Part shown: positions 36,038 to 44,871 of the stretch, in pieces | Numbering within the stretch: position 1 is the stretch's first letter | Layout of the letters: every line of letters begins with the position of its first letter | Origin: G963691885 sp963691885 | GTDB lineage: Bacteria; Pseudomonadota; Alphaproteobacteria; UBA8366; Aestuariispiraceae | Assembly: GCA_963691885.1 (NCBI GenBank) | Contig: OY829843.1 | Location: 2,480,001 to 2,544,000, forward strand | DNA: 64,000 bases | Direction of reading: 5' to 3' | Translations under genes and position numbers: made by a program | Notes under the pieces: generated by a model | Databases searched by the model: none | The model's input: only the letters and a program-made list of their open reading frames with translations | What the model was told of the DNA's origin: nothing

Positions 36038-36322
36038 ATGTTCGATCTAAGCTGGATGGCCTGGACCTGGCAGACCGCCCTTTTCTTCGGGACGATTGCC
36101 ATGATGCTGGCCGGGATCTCGTTCTGGGAATACAAGCGCCCGGGCGGTGGGGAACGGCAGGGTGTGCTCACGCTCACCACGACGCGGGGCGACCGGTTGT
36201 TCATCACGCTTTTGGGGTCGGCCTTTATCCATATGGGCTGGCTCGGCCTGATCGGTGGCCCGCTCTGGATCGCGACAATCCTTTGCGTTGTCTATGGAAT
36301 TCTCGTCTTCCGCTACGTCTGA
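36038..36322 (+). CDS. glpU: Small membrane protein GlpU (DUF2160 family)
   Basis: A 94-residue protein with two clearly hydrophobic segments (WQTALFFGTIAMMLAGISFW and a later LWIATILCVVYGILVFRYV-like stretch) separated by a basic loop (KRPGGGERQ, TTRGDRL). It matches in size and position the small last gene of the rhizobial glycerol transporter operon. Function is not known from sequence; a helper subunit of the transporter is plausible. A good AGGGGAGG ribosome-binding site precedes it. It converges with the DMT transporter gene, only five bases away. Confidence 0.82.
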   Translation: MFDLSWMAWTWQTALFFGTIAMMLAGISFWEYKRPGGGERQGVLTLTTTRGDRLFITLLGSAFIHMGWLGLIGGPLWIATILCVVYGILVFRYV

Positions 36323-36327
36323 CTGAC

Positions 36328-37218
36328 CTAGCCTGATTTATTGCCAGCGGCGGCCAGGCGTTCGCGATAGAGGGTGTAGATCCCGGTCGCCACGACGATC
36401 CCGCTGCCCAGCATCATCCAGTAATCCGGCACTTCATCAAAGATGAAGAAACCGATCAGGATGGCCCAGACCAAGATCGTATAGCGAAAGGGGGAGACGA
36501 ACCCGATTTCGCCCACCCGCATCGCGGTCACCCCGAAATAGTACCCGGCGATCAAAAAGACGGAGGCCAGCGCCAGCCAGGCAACATCCGGTGCCGCCAC
36601 CGCCTCCGGCCAGTCGGAGAAGATTGAGGCCACCCCCGCAATCGCTGTGATCGCGACCGACGTGCAGAGCGTCACAAAAAGCGACGGGATGCCGGGCGAC
36701 AGCCGCCTTGTCTGCAAATCCCTGAGCGTCGCGAAACAGACCGCCGCCAGCACATAGAGGGAATAGATGTTAAAGCCCTCGGCCCCCGGTTGAACAATGA
36801 TCATCACGCCCAGAAAGCCGACAATGATCGCGGAATAACGCCGCCAGCCGACCTGTTCCCCCATAAAGACGGCGGCCGCCAGGGTCACGACCAGCGGCAT
36901 CGCCTGCAGGATCGCCTGCGCATTGGCCAGCGGCATGTTGAAAAGGGCTGTCAGAAAGCAAAAGGTCGTCGCCACCTCGCCCAGCACCCGAATACTGATG
37001 ATCGGCCGGTCCCGCTTTGTCAGGGTGAAACGCAGGGCGCCACTGAAATGCGCCATGCCCAGGATCAGCAGCGTGGCAAAGATACCGCGGATAAAGACAA
37101 CCTGTTCCAGCGCCAGAGAGCCCGCAATCCCCTTCATGATCGCGTCATTGGTCACGAACCCGGCCATGCTGAGCGACATAAACAGCGCCCCTTTGATATT
37201 GTCGGATAGCACGCGCAA
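36328..37218 (-). CDS. DMT-superfamily (EamA) transporter
   Basis: A 296-residue membrane protein with ten predicted hydrophobic helices in two EamA repeats, as in drug/metabolite transporters of the inner membrane. Recognisable segments are the N-terminal GALFMSLSMAGFVTNDAIMK and, at the end of the second repeat, SPFRYTILVWAILIGFFIF followed by DEVPDYWMMLGSGIVVATGI. These proteins export metabolites or take up small organic solutes; the substrate cannot be predicted. It stands alone on the minus strand, convergent with glpU. Confidence 0.88.
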   Translation of the reverse strand: MRVLSDNIKGALFMSLSMAGFVTNDAIMKGIAGSLALEQVVFIRGIFATLLILGMAHFSGALRFTLTKRDRPIISIRVLGEVATTFCFLTALFNMPLANAQAILQAMPLVVTLAAAVFMGEQVGWRRYSAIIVGFLGVMIIVQPGAEGFNIYSLYVLAAVCFATLRDLQTRRLSPGIPSLFVTLCTSVAITAIAGVASIFSDWPEAVAAPDVAWLALASVFLIAGYYFGVTAMRVGEIGFVSPFRYTILVWAILIGFFIFDEVPDYWMMLGSGIVVATGIYTLYRERLAAAGNKSG

Positions 37219-37356
37219 AGGCTTCGTCCCGGAACTCTTGTTATTCTTCTCCTCCCCTCATACGGCTTTCCCCGCCCCCAAACAATGCCCCCGCACGAAA
37301 CCCAGCCCTGCAAAAGGGTGGGGTGGGGGAGGAACCGATTGTCGTGAGGAAAGGGT

Positions 37357-37758
37357 TCAGACCAGCGCGGCCAGCAGCATGATCACGGTCGCAAAGAACC
37401 CGATGCTCCAGACCAGCGACCGCAAATAGGGCACCCCGAACGCATAAAGCGGGACATACACGACCCGCGCCGTCAGATAGGTCCAGGCACAAGCGACGGT
37501 AACCGTGCTCGACCGCTCCCCCAGTACCACCACAACCACGGCAATGGTGAACAGGATCAACCCTTCAAAATGATTTCCCATCGCCCGATGCAACCGACCC
37601 GCCACACCCGACAAAGTCCGTCCCTCATCCCGCGGCGACGCCGTATACTGCACCCCCAATTGCTTGTTCGCAGGCACAGCCATCACCAACAACTGCAGAA
37701 CCTGCAAAAGAGCGGCGAGGGCGAGGACGGTAAGTTCGGCAGAGAGGGCGACGTTCAT
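37357..37758 (-). CDS. MAPEG-family membrane protein
   Basis: About 133 residues from the ATG at 37758; a TTG eight codons upstream (37782) is a less likely start. Four hydrophobic helices and the conserved-looking NHFEGLILFTIAV, preceded by RLHRAMG, place it in the MAPEG family (membrane-associated proteins in eicosanoid and glutathione metabolism). Bacterial members are often of unknown substrate. The downstream 138 bases to the EamA start contain a GC-rich stretch but no gene. The GFA-family gene upstream is also linked in eukaryotic-like glutathione chemistry, but no operon is certain. Confidence 0.82.
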   Translation of the reverse strand: MNVALSAELTVLALAALLQVLQLLVMAVPANKQLGVQYTASPRDEGRTLSGVAGRLHRAMGNHFEGLILFTIAVVVVVLGERSSTVTVACAWTYLTARVVYVPLYAFGVPYLRSLVWSIGFFATVIMLLAALV

Positions 37759-37801
37759 TGTGTTTTGTTTGGCGGGTTTCAACGTGGTGAACAGCGTTGT
37801 C

Positions 37802-38197
37802 TCAGCTTAGCACCGTTTCACCTTCCGGGATATCGACCCATTCCGCCTTGTCTGTGACATAGACATGTGCTTGCGGGGTAAGGGCATCGGTATCGCCTTC
37901 AATGATGCCAAGGGGCAGCACGACATGACCGGGAAAATGCTTGCCATTATTCAGGAAAACAGTCGTCCCGCATTTCTGACAGAAGGACCGGCTGGATATT
38001 CCATCCTGGTATTGAGAGAGAAACGCCTGCCCCTGTATAACTTGAAACGCCTCTTCAGGAACGACAACATAGGTGCTGTAGTCCGCCCCACTGAGTTGCC
38101 GACAATTGCCGCAATGGCAACGAATGCTTGAAACTGCAGGCGGAACTGCACTCCACCGCACATTCTTGCAATGACACGCCTCTTTAATGTCTGTCAT
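37802..38197 (-). CDS. GFA-family zinc-binding protein
   Basis: A 131-residue protein of the glutathione-dependent formaldehyde-activating enzyme (Gfa) fold. Zinc-ligand cysteines are visible: CHCKNV (residues 8-13), CHCGNCRQLSG (about 27-37) and FCQKCGTTVF (about 73-82). Family members range from Gfa-like to uncharacterised CENP-V-type proteins; most bacterial ones have no proven reaction, so glutathione-formaldehyde chemistry should not be assumed. The ATG follows AGGTG. It is probably read with the MAPEG gene 43 bases downstream. Confidence 0.82.
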   Translation of the reverse strand: MTDIKEACHCKNVRWSAVPPAVSSIRCHCGNCRQLSGADYSTYVVVPEEAFQVIQGQAFLSQYQDGISSRSFCQKCGTTVFLNNGKHFPGHVVLPLGIIEGDTDALTPQAHVYVTDKAEWVDIPEGETVLS

Positions 38198-38504
38198 GAT
38201 ACACCTGCTATAATTTATTGCTGTTAAAATTTAGTCCGGCAATAATCCAATGAAGGACCCACCGCGATCTGCCCTGAATTCTGCTAAAATCGTCTACGTC
38301 ACCGTCATTCAAAACCGTATTGAAAAGCAGATCATTCCATTCCGTCGTGTTCTAAAACGACAGAAAATAAAACCTGTGACCGGGAAAATACTGATTGGGG
38401 GCGTCAACGGCTCATGAATCAGATCTCGATTGTGCACACAGCACAATCATTGTGATTTGAAGAAGGACGAATCCGGCAAAGTGACTGCACATCGCCCGTT
38501 AAAT
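38198..38504. other. Intergenic region with perfect inverted repeat
   Basis: These 307 bases between the VOC gene and the GFA gene show no credible gene. A perfect inverted repeat GATTGTGC-ACACA-GCACAATC lies at 38428-38448; it is about 230 bases upstream of the GFA start and about 57 bases beyond the VOC stop. It could be a regulator-binding site or a transcript-end hairpin without U-run. The rest is AT-rich without recognised signals. Confidence 0.4.
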
Positions 38505-38864
38505 TTAGACAAGAGTCTCCGATAATTTTTCTACGATGACTTGGTTGCCCTCCGGGTCGATCAAATGAGCCAACGTCTTAGTGTCATTTTGGCTACCGGG
38601 TTCGGACAAGCCAGCAGCCTTCAATCTCTCTATCACACCCTCCGCATCATTAACCGTCACGCCGATCGTTAGCCCCAACGTTTTCGGTTTGTCCTTCGTT
38701 GCCTGAAAGAGTTCGAGGACGGTGTTGCCGATGGGGGTGGAGTAGTGGACCGGGCCGTCGCCGTGTTGTTCGCGGGTGAGGGGGAGGTCGAGGGTGCGAT
38801 AGAAATCGGCGGTTGCCTCAAGGTCTTCCGCGTAGGGGGCGATGAAACTGATGGATGCGGTCAT
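38505..38864 (-). CDS. VOC-family (glyoxalase-like) protein
   Basis: About 119 residues from the ATG at 38864, preceded by GGGAGG; the open frame extends further but the leader is not protein-like. It has the vicinal-oxygen-chelate pattern SFIAPYAEDLEATADFYRTL at the start and a C-terminal LIDPEGNQVIVEKL. Substrate is unknown. It is the last gene of the minus-strand urea transport and urease run, 46 bases after ureG, and may simply be read through with it. No link to urease maturation is known to me. Confidence 0.8.
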   Translation of the reverse strand: MTASISFIAPYAEDLEATADFYRTLDLPLTREQHGDGPVHYSTPIGNTVLELFQATKDKPKTLGLTIGVTVNDAEGVIERLKAAGLSEPGSQNDTKTLAHLIDPEGNQVIVEKLSETLV

Positions 38865-38910
38865 AGCTTCATCGCCTCCCGTTATTTTTGGGTCGGGTTG
38901 TCGGCTGCAG

Positions 38911-39555
38911 TCAGGCCACCCTGCTTTCGGGGAGGCCGCCCTGGTGGATGATGAAATCCGCAATGGTGGTCAGGCCGTCGCCTTTCTTCAGGTTGGTGAA
39001 GACATAGGGGCGGTCTTTGCGCATGCGTTTAGTGTCGCTGTCCATCACTTCCAAGCTGGCACCGACCAGCGGGGCGAGATCTGTCTTATTGATGACGAGC
39101 AGGTCTGACCGCGTGATACCGGGGCCGCCCTTGCGCGGGATTTTTTCGCCTGCCGAGACATCAATTACATAAATCGTGATATCAGCCAGTTCGGGGGAGA
39201 AGGTCGCGGCCAGATTGTCGCCGCCGGACTCAATCAGGATCAGGTCCAGTTCCGGGAAATGCCCGCTCATCGTGTCAACGGCGGCGAGGTTGATGGAGGC
39301 ATCTTCGCGAATGGCGGTGTGCGGACAGCCGCCCGTTTCCACCCCCATGATCCGTTCGGGGGGGAGCGCGCCGGTGCGGGTCAGGATTTCTGCATCCTCC
39401 TTGGTATAGATGTCATTGGTGATCGCGCAGAGGTCATAGCGGCCAAAGAGGGCGCGGCTCAACGCCTCCATCAAGGCGGTCTTGCCGGACCCGACCGGGC
39501 CGCCAATGCCGACGCGAAGGGGGCCGTTGCGCAGATTGCTGGTGCTGTCACTCAT
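38911..39555 (-). CDS. ureG: Urease accessory GTPase UreG
   Basis: A 214-residue SIMIBI GTPase that uses GTP hydrolysis to drive nickel delivery to the urease active site. The P-loop is GPVGSGKTALMEAL (about residues 18-31), the metal-binding CPH sequence is in GGCPHTAIRED (about residue 72), and the guanine-specificity motif is VINKTDLAPLVG. Length is normal. The start overlaps the ureF stop by four bases. Together with UreD, UreE and UreF it forms the maturation machinery for the nickel enzyme encoded upstream. Confidence 0.96.
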   Translation of the reverse strand: MSDSTSNLRNGPLRVGIGGPVGSGKTALMEALSRALFGRYDLCAITNDIYTKEDAEILTRTGALPPERIMGVETGGCPHTAIREDASINLAAVDTMSGHFPELDLILIESGGDNLAATFSPELADITIYVIDVSAGEKIPRKGGPGITRSDLLVINKTDLAPLVGASLEVMDSDTKRMRKDRPYVFTNLKKGDGLTTIADFIIHQGGLPESRVA

Positions 39556-40256
39556 GATCTAAATAACCTCGTATACAGGGTTTCATGGTTCATGCTGGCA
39601 ATGTCGACCAAGGGCGCGAACCCGCCGATATCGTCCAGCGTGCTTGTCTTGGCGCGGGCGGCCAGTGTCACCAGAAGGTCTTCCAGCGCCGCCAGTACCC
39701 GCACCCCGTCACTTTGGCCAAGCGGCACCAGGCGCACACCGGCGGAAACCAGATTGGCCGCAACCCCGTGCAAAAAGGCGGGGAGCGTGACCGAGAGGTC
39801 CAGGCCGGAGGCAGCGGCCACCGCGCCCACCGCACAAGGATAGGGCATGCCGTTAAAATCCTGCTCCTTCAGAACCCCGTCTTCAAAGGCGTGCGCCCAT
39901 CCGGCCTTCGCGGCGCGGCCAAAGGCCCCGCCCTGAGCCGAGGATTCAAGCAGGCGCTCACGGCTGGGGTTCAGTGCCCGGCCAAGATCAATCACGTCTT
40001 TCAGGCCCGTGCCATCGCCGTCCTTGACCGCCCGCCAGGCTGCCGCGCAGAGCACGGCGTCGGACCAGCCCGCCCCGTGGATCAGCACATCTTCCAGCCA
40101 GTTTTTCAGCGTGTCCTGGTCATGGACGGTTCCGGCCTCAACCTCCGTCTCCAATCCATGGGAATAGGAAAAAGCGCCGACCGGAAAGCTGGGGGACATC
40201 CAGGTCATCAGCCGCATCAGGGCGGCGGCGTTTTCTGCCGCGGAGGTTTCAGCCAT
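39552..40256 (-). CDS. ureF: Urease accessory protein UreF
   Basis: About 234 residues from the ATG at 40256 (MAETSAAENAAALM). The frame is open 35 codons further upstream, but that part is only the out-of-frame reading of the ureE histidine tail, so it was excluded. UreF motifs are WMSPSFPVGAFSYSHGLE (about residues 20-37) and the FGRAAKAGWAHAFEDG-like middle. UreF bridges UreD and UreG in the activation complex. The chosen start overlaps the ureE stop by eight bases and the stop overlaps ureG by four. Confidence 0.94.
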   Translation of the reverse strand: MAETSAAENAAALMRLMTWMSPSFPVGAFSYSHGLETEVEAGTVHDQDTLKNWLEDVLIHGAGWSDAVLCAAAWRAVKDGDGTGLKDVIDLGRALNPSRERLLESSAQGGAFGRAAKAGWAHAFEDGVLKEQDFNGMPYPCAVGAVAAASGLDLSVTLPAFLHGVAANLVSAGVRLVPLGQSDGVRVLAALEDLLVTLAARAKTSTLDDIGGFAPLVDIASMNHETLYTRLFRS

Positions 40257-40788
40257 GATGGTGTCCGTGACTATGCGTGTCTTCATGGTTGTGATCGTGG
40301 TCATGTGCGTGGCCGTTGGAATGGCCATGGGCGTGGGAATGACCGTGCCCGCCGGTGTCATAGGCCCCGCCCTCTGGCTGAAAACCGCGCGTGACTTCCT
40401 TCACCGTTGCGCCCAGCCCGACCAGCATATCGGCGATCACGTGGTCATAGCGGATATAGAGGCAATCGGCCTCAATCTCTGTCGGCAGGTGGCGGTTACC
40501 CAGATGCCAGGCAACCCGCATCAACGCATGGGGATTGTCACAGGTGATCTGCAACAGGGGTTCCGGTGCGGCGGCAACCAGGACCAATCCGCCATCCCCT
40601 TCGAGCCGCAGGGCGTCGCCCGCAACCAGTGCCTCAACCCGTGGCAGGTCGAGGAGGAAGGCAAACCCGCCCTCCGCCGTCATGGCAAAGCGGCGGCGAT
40701 GCCGGTCATCAAAATCCAGCCGTACGGTGTCCCGCACCGGGCCTTGCCAGGTGCCGGCCTTTTCAACGCGAATGGCCCTTGGTTGCAT
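40249..40788 (-). CDS. ureE: Urease nickel metallochaperone UreE
   Basis: A 179-residue UreE. The N-terminal peptide-binding domain is followed by the metal-binding domain with WHLGNRHLPTEIE (about residues 94-106) and YIRYDHVIADML (about 111-122). Residues about 147-179 are a histidine-rich tail with 15 histidines in 33 positions (for example HDHDHNHEDTHSHGHHHG), as in nickel-storing UreE of enterobacteria. It hands nickel to UreG/UreF/UreD. About 127 bases separate it from ureC, holding a long hairpin, the largest gap within the urease genes. Confidence 0.95.
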   Translation of the reverse strand: MQPRAIRVEKAGTWQGPVRDTVRLDFDDRHRRRFAMTAEGGFAFLLDLPRVEALVAGDALRLEGDGGLVLVAAAPEPLLQITCDNPHALMRVAWHLGNRHLPTEIEADCLYIRYDHVIADMLVGLGATVKEVTRGFQPEGGAYDTGGHGHSHAHGHSNGHAHDHDHNHEDTHSHGHHHG

Positions 40789-40876
40789 CTAACTCTTCCG
40801 CTCTGGCTTGCCCTAGAACAACCTTCACTTAGTCGGAATCGCCTAAGCGAAGACAAGTTGCTCTAATGATTTAATT

Positions 40877-40918
40877 TAGATCATCTTATTTGCGTATGAC
40901 CATACGCAAGATGATCTA
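40877..40918 (-). repeat. Long inverted repeat at the ureC end
   Basis: TAGATCATCTT at 40877-40887 pairs with AAGATGATCTA at 40908-40918, and inside them GCGTATG pairs with CATACGC; the left arm has four extra bases (ATTT) that would bulge. The outer arm includes the ureC stop codon. No U-run follows on the minus strand, so it is more likely an mRNA processing or attenuation hairpin between ureABC and ureEFG than a full terminator. Confidence 0.6.
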
Positions 40919-42628
40919 GAACATGAAATAGCGCTGGGCCATGGGCAGGACCTCTGCCGGTTCACAGGTCAGCAACTCCCCATCTGCCCGCACCTCATAA
41001 GTCTCCGGGTCGACCTCAATCTTGGGCATCAGCGCGTTGTGGACCATGGCCGCTTTGCCAATGCCGCCGCGCGTGTTCTCAACCGCCAGAACCTGTTTCT
41101 GCAGACCAAGCTGGTCGCCGATCCCGTTTTCCTGTGCCGCCTTGGAGACGAAGGTTGCCCCCGTCGCCATTTTGGCAGAGCCGAAGGCCCCGAACATCGG
41201 GCGGTAATGAACCGGCTGCGGTGTCGGGATGGAGGCATTCGGGTCGCCCATCGGGGCGGCGGCGATCATGCCCCCAATCAGCAGCAGGTCCGGTTTCACG
41301 CCGAAAAAGGCGGGGTTCCACAGGACTAGGTCCGCCCGCTTGCCAACCTCAATCGATCCGATCTCTTTCGACATGCCATGGGCAATCGCCGGATTGATCG
41401 TGTATTTCGCGATATAGCGGCGCACGCGCATATTGTCATTGTCGCCGGTCTCTTCGGGCAGGCGGCCGCGCTGTTTCTTCATCTTGTCGGCGGTCTGCCA
41501 GGTGCGGATCGCAACCTCGCCCACCCGGCCCATGGCCTGACTGTCCGACGCGATGATGGAAAACGCACCCATATCGTGCAGGATGTCTTCCGCTGCAATC
41601 GTTTCCCGGCGGATGCGGGATTCGGCAAAGGCGACGTCTTCGGGAATTCCGGCATCCAGATGGTGACAGACCATCAGCATGTCCAGATGTTCTTCCAGTG
41701 TGTTTACCGTGTAGGGCCGCGTCGGGTTGGTGGAGGACGGGATGACATTCGCCTCCCCCGCGACTTTGATGATGTCGGGCGCATGGCCACCGCCGGCCCC
41801 CTCTGTATGGAAGGCGTGGATGGTCCGGCCCTTCATGGCGGCGACGGTGTTCTCGACAAAGCCGCTCTCGTTAAGGGTGTCCGTATGGATCATCACCTGA
41901 ATGTCGTATTCATCGGCGACCGAGAGACAGCAATCGATTGTGGCCGGTGTCGTCCCCCAGTCCTCATGCAGTTTCAGGGCGCAGGCCCCGCCCAGAATTT
42001 GCTCGGCCAATGCGGCTGGTTGTGCAGCATTCCCCTTGCCGGAGAAGGCCAGGTTCACAGGGAAGGAATCGGCGGCCTGCAACATCCGCCCGATATGCCA
42101 GGGACCCGGCGTACAGGTCGTGGCATTGGTACCGGTTGCCGGGCCGGTCCCGCCGCCCAGCATGGTCGTCATGCCTGACATCAGGGCGTCATCAATCTGC
42201 TGCGGACAGATCATGTGAATATGGCTGTCGAAACCACCGGCGGTCAGGATCTTGCCTTCCCCGGCAATCGCCTCTGTCGCCGGGCCGATCACGATATCGA
42301 CGCCGGGTTGTACATCGGGGTTTCCGGCCTTGCCGATCCCGACAATGCGCCCGTCCTTCAGGCCGACATCGGCCTTTACAATGCCCCAGTGATCGACGAT
42401 CAGCGCATTGGTGATAACGGTATCGACCGCCCCCTCGGCCCGTGTGACCTGGGACTGGCCCATGCCGTCGCGGATGACCTTGCCCCCGCCGAACTTGACC
42501 TCTTCCCCGTAAATCGTGTGGTCCTTTTCAACCTCGATGATCAGGTCCGTATCGGCGAGGCGCATTTTGTCCCCGGTCGTGGGACCATACATATCGGCAT
42601 AGGCGGCATGACTGATTTTTGCTGGCAT
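40916..42628 (-). CDS. ureC: Urease alpha subunit
   Basis: A 570-residue catalytic subunit that hydrolyses urea to ammonia and carbamate at a di-nickel centre. Nickel ligands are visible in GFDSHIHMICP (about residue 134-144), the carbamylated lysine in ALKLHEDWGTTP (about 217-228), and the flap Cys and His in MVCHHLDAGIPED (about 320-332). The remaining active-site sequences such as HTEGAGGGHAPDI are intact, so it should be active. It follows ureB by 12 bases. It ends inside the right arm of the long inverted repeat. Confidence 0.97.
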   Translation of the reverse strand: MPAKISHAAYADMYGPTTGDKMRLADTDLIIEVEKDHTIYGEEVKFGGGKVIRDGMGQSQVTRAEGAVDTVITNALIVDHWGIVKADVGLKDGRIVGIGKAGNPDVQPGVDIVIGPATEAIAGEGKILTAGGFDSHIHMICPQQIDDALMSGMTTMLGGGTGPATGTNATTCTPGPWHIGRMLQAADSFPVNLAFSGKGNAAQPAALAEQILGGACALKLHEDWGTTPATIDCCLSVADEYDIQVMIHTDTLNESGFVENTVAAMKGRTIHAFHTEGAGGGHAPDIIKVAGEANVIPSSTNPTRPYTVNTLEEHLDMLMVCHHLDAGIPEDVAFAESRIRRETIAAEDILHDMGAFSIIASDSQAMGRVGEVAIRTWQTADKMKKQRGRLPEETGDNDNMRVRRYIAKYTINPAIAHGMSKEIGSIEVGKRADLVLWNPAFFGVKPDLLLIGGMIAAAPMGDPNASIPTPQPVHYRPMFGAFGSAKMATGATFVSKAAQENGIGDQLGLQKQVLAVENTRGGIGKAAMVHNALMPKIEVDPETYEVRADGELLTCEPAEVLPMAQRYFMF

Positions 42629-42640
42629 GATCTTGTCTCC

Positions 42641-42967
42641 CTACGCGTCGAGCGCGCCCATGATTTTCTGATTGAACCCATAGACCTGTCGGCCTCCGAC
42701 ATAGGGGACGAGGGTCACCTCGCGGCTCTGCCCCGGTTCAAAACGTACGGCGGTGCCGGATGCAATGTCCAGGCGCATGCCACGCGCCTGTTCACGGTCA
42801 AAATCCAGTGCCCCATTTGTCTCATAGAAATGATAGTGGGAGCCGACCTGAACCGGGCGATCCCCGGTGTTTGAGACGGTCAGTGTGACGCTGGGCTGAC
42901 CGGCGTTTAATTCTATTTCCCCGGATTGCGGAAAAACCTCGCCGGGGATCATCTTTTCCTCTGACAT
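42641..42967 (-). CDS. ureB: Urease beta subunit
   Basis: A 108-residue structural subunit of urease. The typical start MIPGEVFPQSGEIELNAG is preceded by five residues (MSEEK), and the core VTVSNTGDRPVQVGSHYHFY-like sequence and FEPGQSREVTLVPYVGGRQV near the C-terminus are present. Unlike some enteric bacteria, beta and gamma subunits are separate genes here, the usual alphaproteobacterial arrangement. It lies between ureA (11 bases) and ureC (12 bases). Confidence 0.96.
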   Translation of the reverse strand: MSEEKMIPGEVFPQSGEIELNAGQPSVTLTVSNTGDRPVQVGSHYHFYETNGALDFDREQARGMRLDIASGTAVRFEPGQSREVTLVPYVGGRQVYGFNQKIMGALDA

Positions 42968-42978
42968 GGTGTTCCTCC

Positions 42979-43281
<303 letters not shown>

Positions 43282-43328
43282 GGATGTCTCCCCTGTTCAG
43301 CAATTCCGTCGTTTAACAGTTCCATCAT

Positions 43329-44198
43329 TTAACAATTCCAGGTCCGGGGCAGGCCCAGACCCGTGATACATTTCAACACTTGGGCACCCCAGAGCTTCAG
43401 CAGCGCCCCATCCCTGGCTACCGCGCGCAGTATGATATGGCTCTCCGACAATGAGGCACCGGCCTGAACGCCGTCCGGCCACTCCAGCGTTTTCAAACTC
43501 TCGATAATCTGCTCTGCATCTTCCCCGATATAGACGCCACTCGCAACGGCAAGGGCACCATCGGCAATGCCGGTTTTCGACAGAATTTCAGATATCTTGC
43601 CGCCAAGACGGGTTTCATCCGCAAAGACCAGTTTGCCATCCAGTTTGACGCGCCAGGAATCCCGCCAGGTCCCTTCTTCTACCGTTTCGCCCATGGCCTG
43701 ACGGCCGAACATCATCGGCTCCATCGCCAAGAGGCGCGCCCCGGATTCAAGTGAAAAACCGAGTTTTCGGTTCAGGGCAGCGCGGTTGAAGAAGATGGTC
43801 TCCTGCGGCATCCAGATGAGGGAGGCATCGCCCTCCAGAATAACGGTATTCGTGACCGATGCAGCGCCATAGATGCTGCGATAGATCTTTTCACTGGCCT
43901 GTGTTGTATAGACCGTGTTCGTGCCCGGCCCCAACCGCATATCCAGCGTGATGTCATCCCCGCCGGTCAGGCCACCCGCGGTGTTGATCGCCACCAGTTC
44001 CAGCCCGTTATGGTCATAAATCCGGGGCATCCGGATCTTCGCGGCCCCGGACTGATAAAGCTCTGTAACCCGGCTGCGACCCGGTCTGGATGGATCTGCT
44101 TCGACCGCAACCCTGGCCTGCCCTCTGGTGCGCTGTAGGGTGGGTGATGAGATTTCGGCGGGCGCTGCCCCGCTAAACGGTGAGGTGCCGTCGAACAT
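43329..44198 (-). CDS. ureD: Urease accessory protein UreD
   Basis: About 289 residues from an ATG at 44198; a TTG at 44231 with a GGGGGAAG upstream would add 11 residues and cannot be excluded. Either start lies inside the end of urtE. Family signatures are NTAGGLTGGDDITLDMRLG (about residues 72-90) and YTTQASEKIYRSIYG (about 97-111). UreD binds apo-urease and, through UreF, the nickel-loaded UreG. The close overlap with urtE makes the transport and enzyme genes one transcription and translation unit. Confidence 0.9.
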   Translation of the reverse strand: MFDGTSPFSGAAPAEISSPTLQRTRGQARVAVEADPSRPGRSRVTELYQSGAAKIRMPRIYDHNGLELVAINTAGGLTGGDDITLDMRLGPGTNTVYTTQASEKIYRSIYGAASVTNTVILEGDASLIWMPQETIFFNRAALNRKLGFSLESGARLLAMEPMMFGRQAMGETVEEGTWRDSWRVKLDGKLVFADETRLGGKISEILSKTGIADGALAVASGVYIGEDAEQIIESLKTLEWPDGVQAGASLSESHIILRAVARDGALLKLWGAQVLKCITGLGLPRTWNC

Positions 44199-44868
44199 CG
44201 GACTGTGCCAATTCTTCCCCGCTTCCGGCAACGATCACTTCCCCCCGATCCATCACGACGAAACTGTCGGCCAGCTCTTGGGCAAAGTCAAAATATTGTT
44301 CAACCAGGACGATGGCCATATCCCCTTTGGACCGGAGATATGAGATGGCCCGACCGATATCCTTGATGATCGAAGGCTGGATCCCCTCTGTCGGTTCGTC
44401 GAGGAGGAGCAGGCGCGGCCGCGTTACAAGCGCCCGCCCAATTGCCAGTTGCTGTTGCTGGCCACCGGACAGATCGCCGCCGCGCCGATGCAGCATGTCC
44501 TTCAGAACGGGGAAGAGCTCGAAAACGTCTTCCGGGATGGAGCGTTCGGATCGTGCGATGGGGGCGTAACCGGTTTCCAGATTCTCGCGAACGGTCAGCA
44601 GGGGAAAAATCTCTCGCCCCTGGGGCACATAGGCGACACCACGCCTAGCCCGCTCAAAAGGTTTCAACCCGGCAATATCGGCCCCATCCAGGGTCAGGCT
44701 TCCGCTCTGAATGCCTTGCTGTCCGGCAATGGCACGCAACAGGCTCGTCTTGCCGACGCCGTTACGACCGAGGACACAGGTGACGGCCCCTGGCTCTGCC
44801 GACATGGAAACACTTTTCAGCGCCTGTGCCGCGCCGTAATAGAGATCGATATTGCCTACATTCAACAT
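44173..44868 (-). CDS. urtE: Urea ABC transporter ATP-binding protein UrtE
   Basis: A 231-residue ABC ATPase of the branched-chain-amino-acid (LivF-like) type. Walker A is GRNGVGKTSL (about residue 34), signature LSGGQQQQLAIGRAL (about 135), Walker B LLLLDEPTEGIQP and switch His is replaced by the LivF-typical VEQYFDFAQ. The UrtE assignment comes from the complete urtABCDE order beside urease. It overlaps ureD and starts three bases after urtD. The complex takes up urea at low external concentration. Confidence 0.94.
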   Translation of the reverse strand: MLNVGNIDLYYGAAQALKSVSMSAEPGAVTCVLGRNGVGKTSLLRAIAGQQGIQSGSLTLDGADIAGLKPFERARRGVAYVPQGREIFPLLTVRENLETGYAPIARSERSIPEDVFELFPVLKDMLHRRGGDLSGGQQQQLAIGRALVTRPRLLLLDEPTEGIQPSIIKDIGRAISYLRSKGDMAIVLVEQYFDFAQELADSFVVMDRGEVIVAGSGEELAQSDVRRHLTV

Positions 44869-44871
44869 GCT

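Noticed and set aside
40257..40361. N-terminal extension of ureF by 35 codons
   Set aside because: The extension is the out-of-frame reading of the ureE histidine tail (Thr/Met-rich); the ATG at 40256 gives a normal UreF.
39585..40394. 269-codon plus-strand frame across ureF and ureE
   Set aside because: Antisense to overlapping urease accessory genes, with no motif and no ribosome-binding site.
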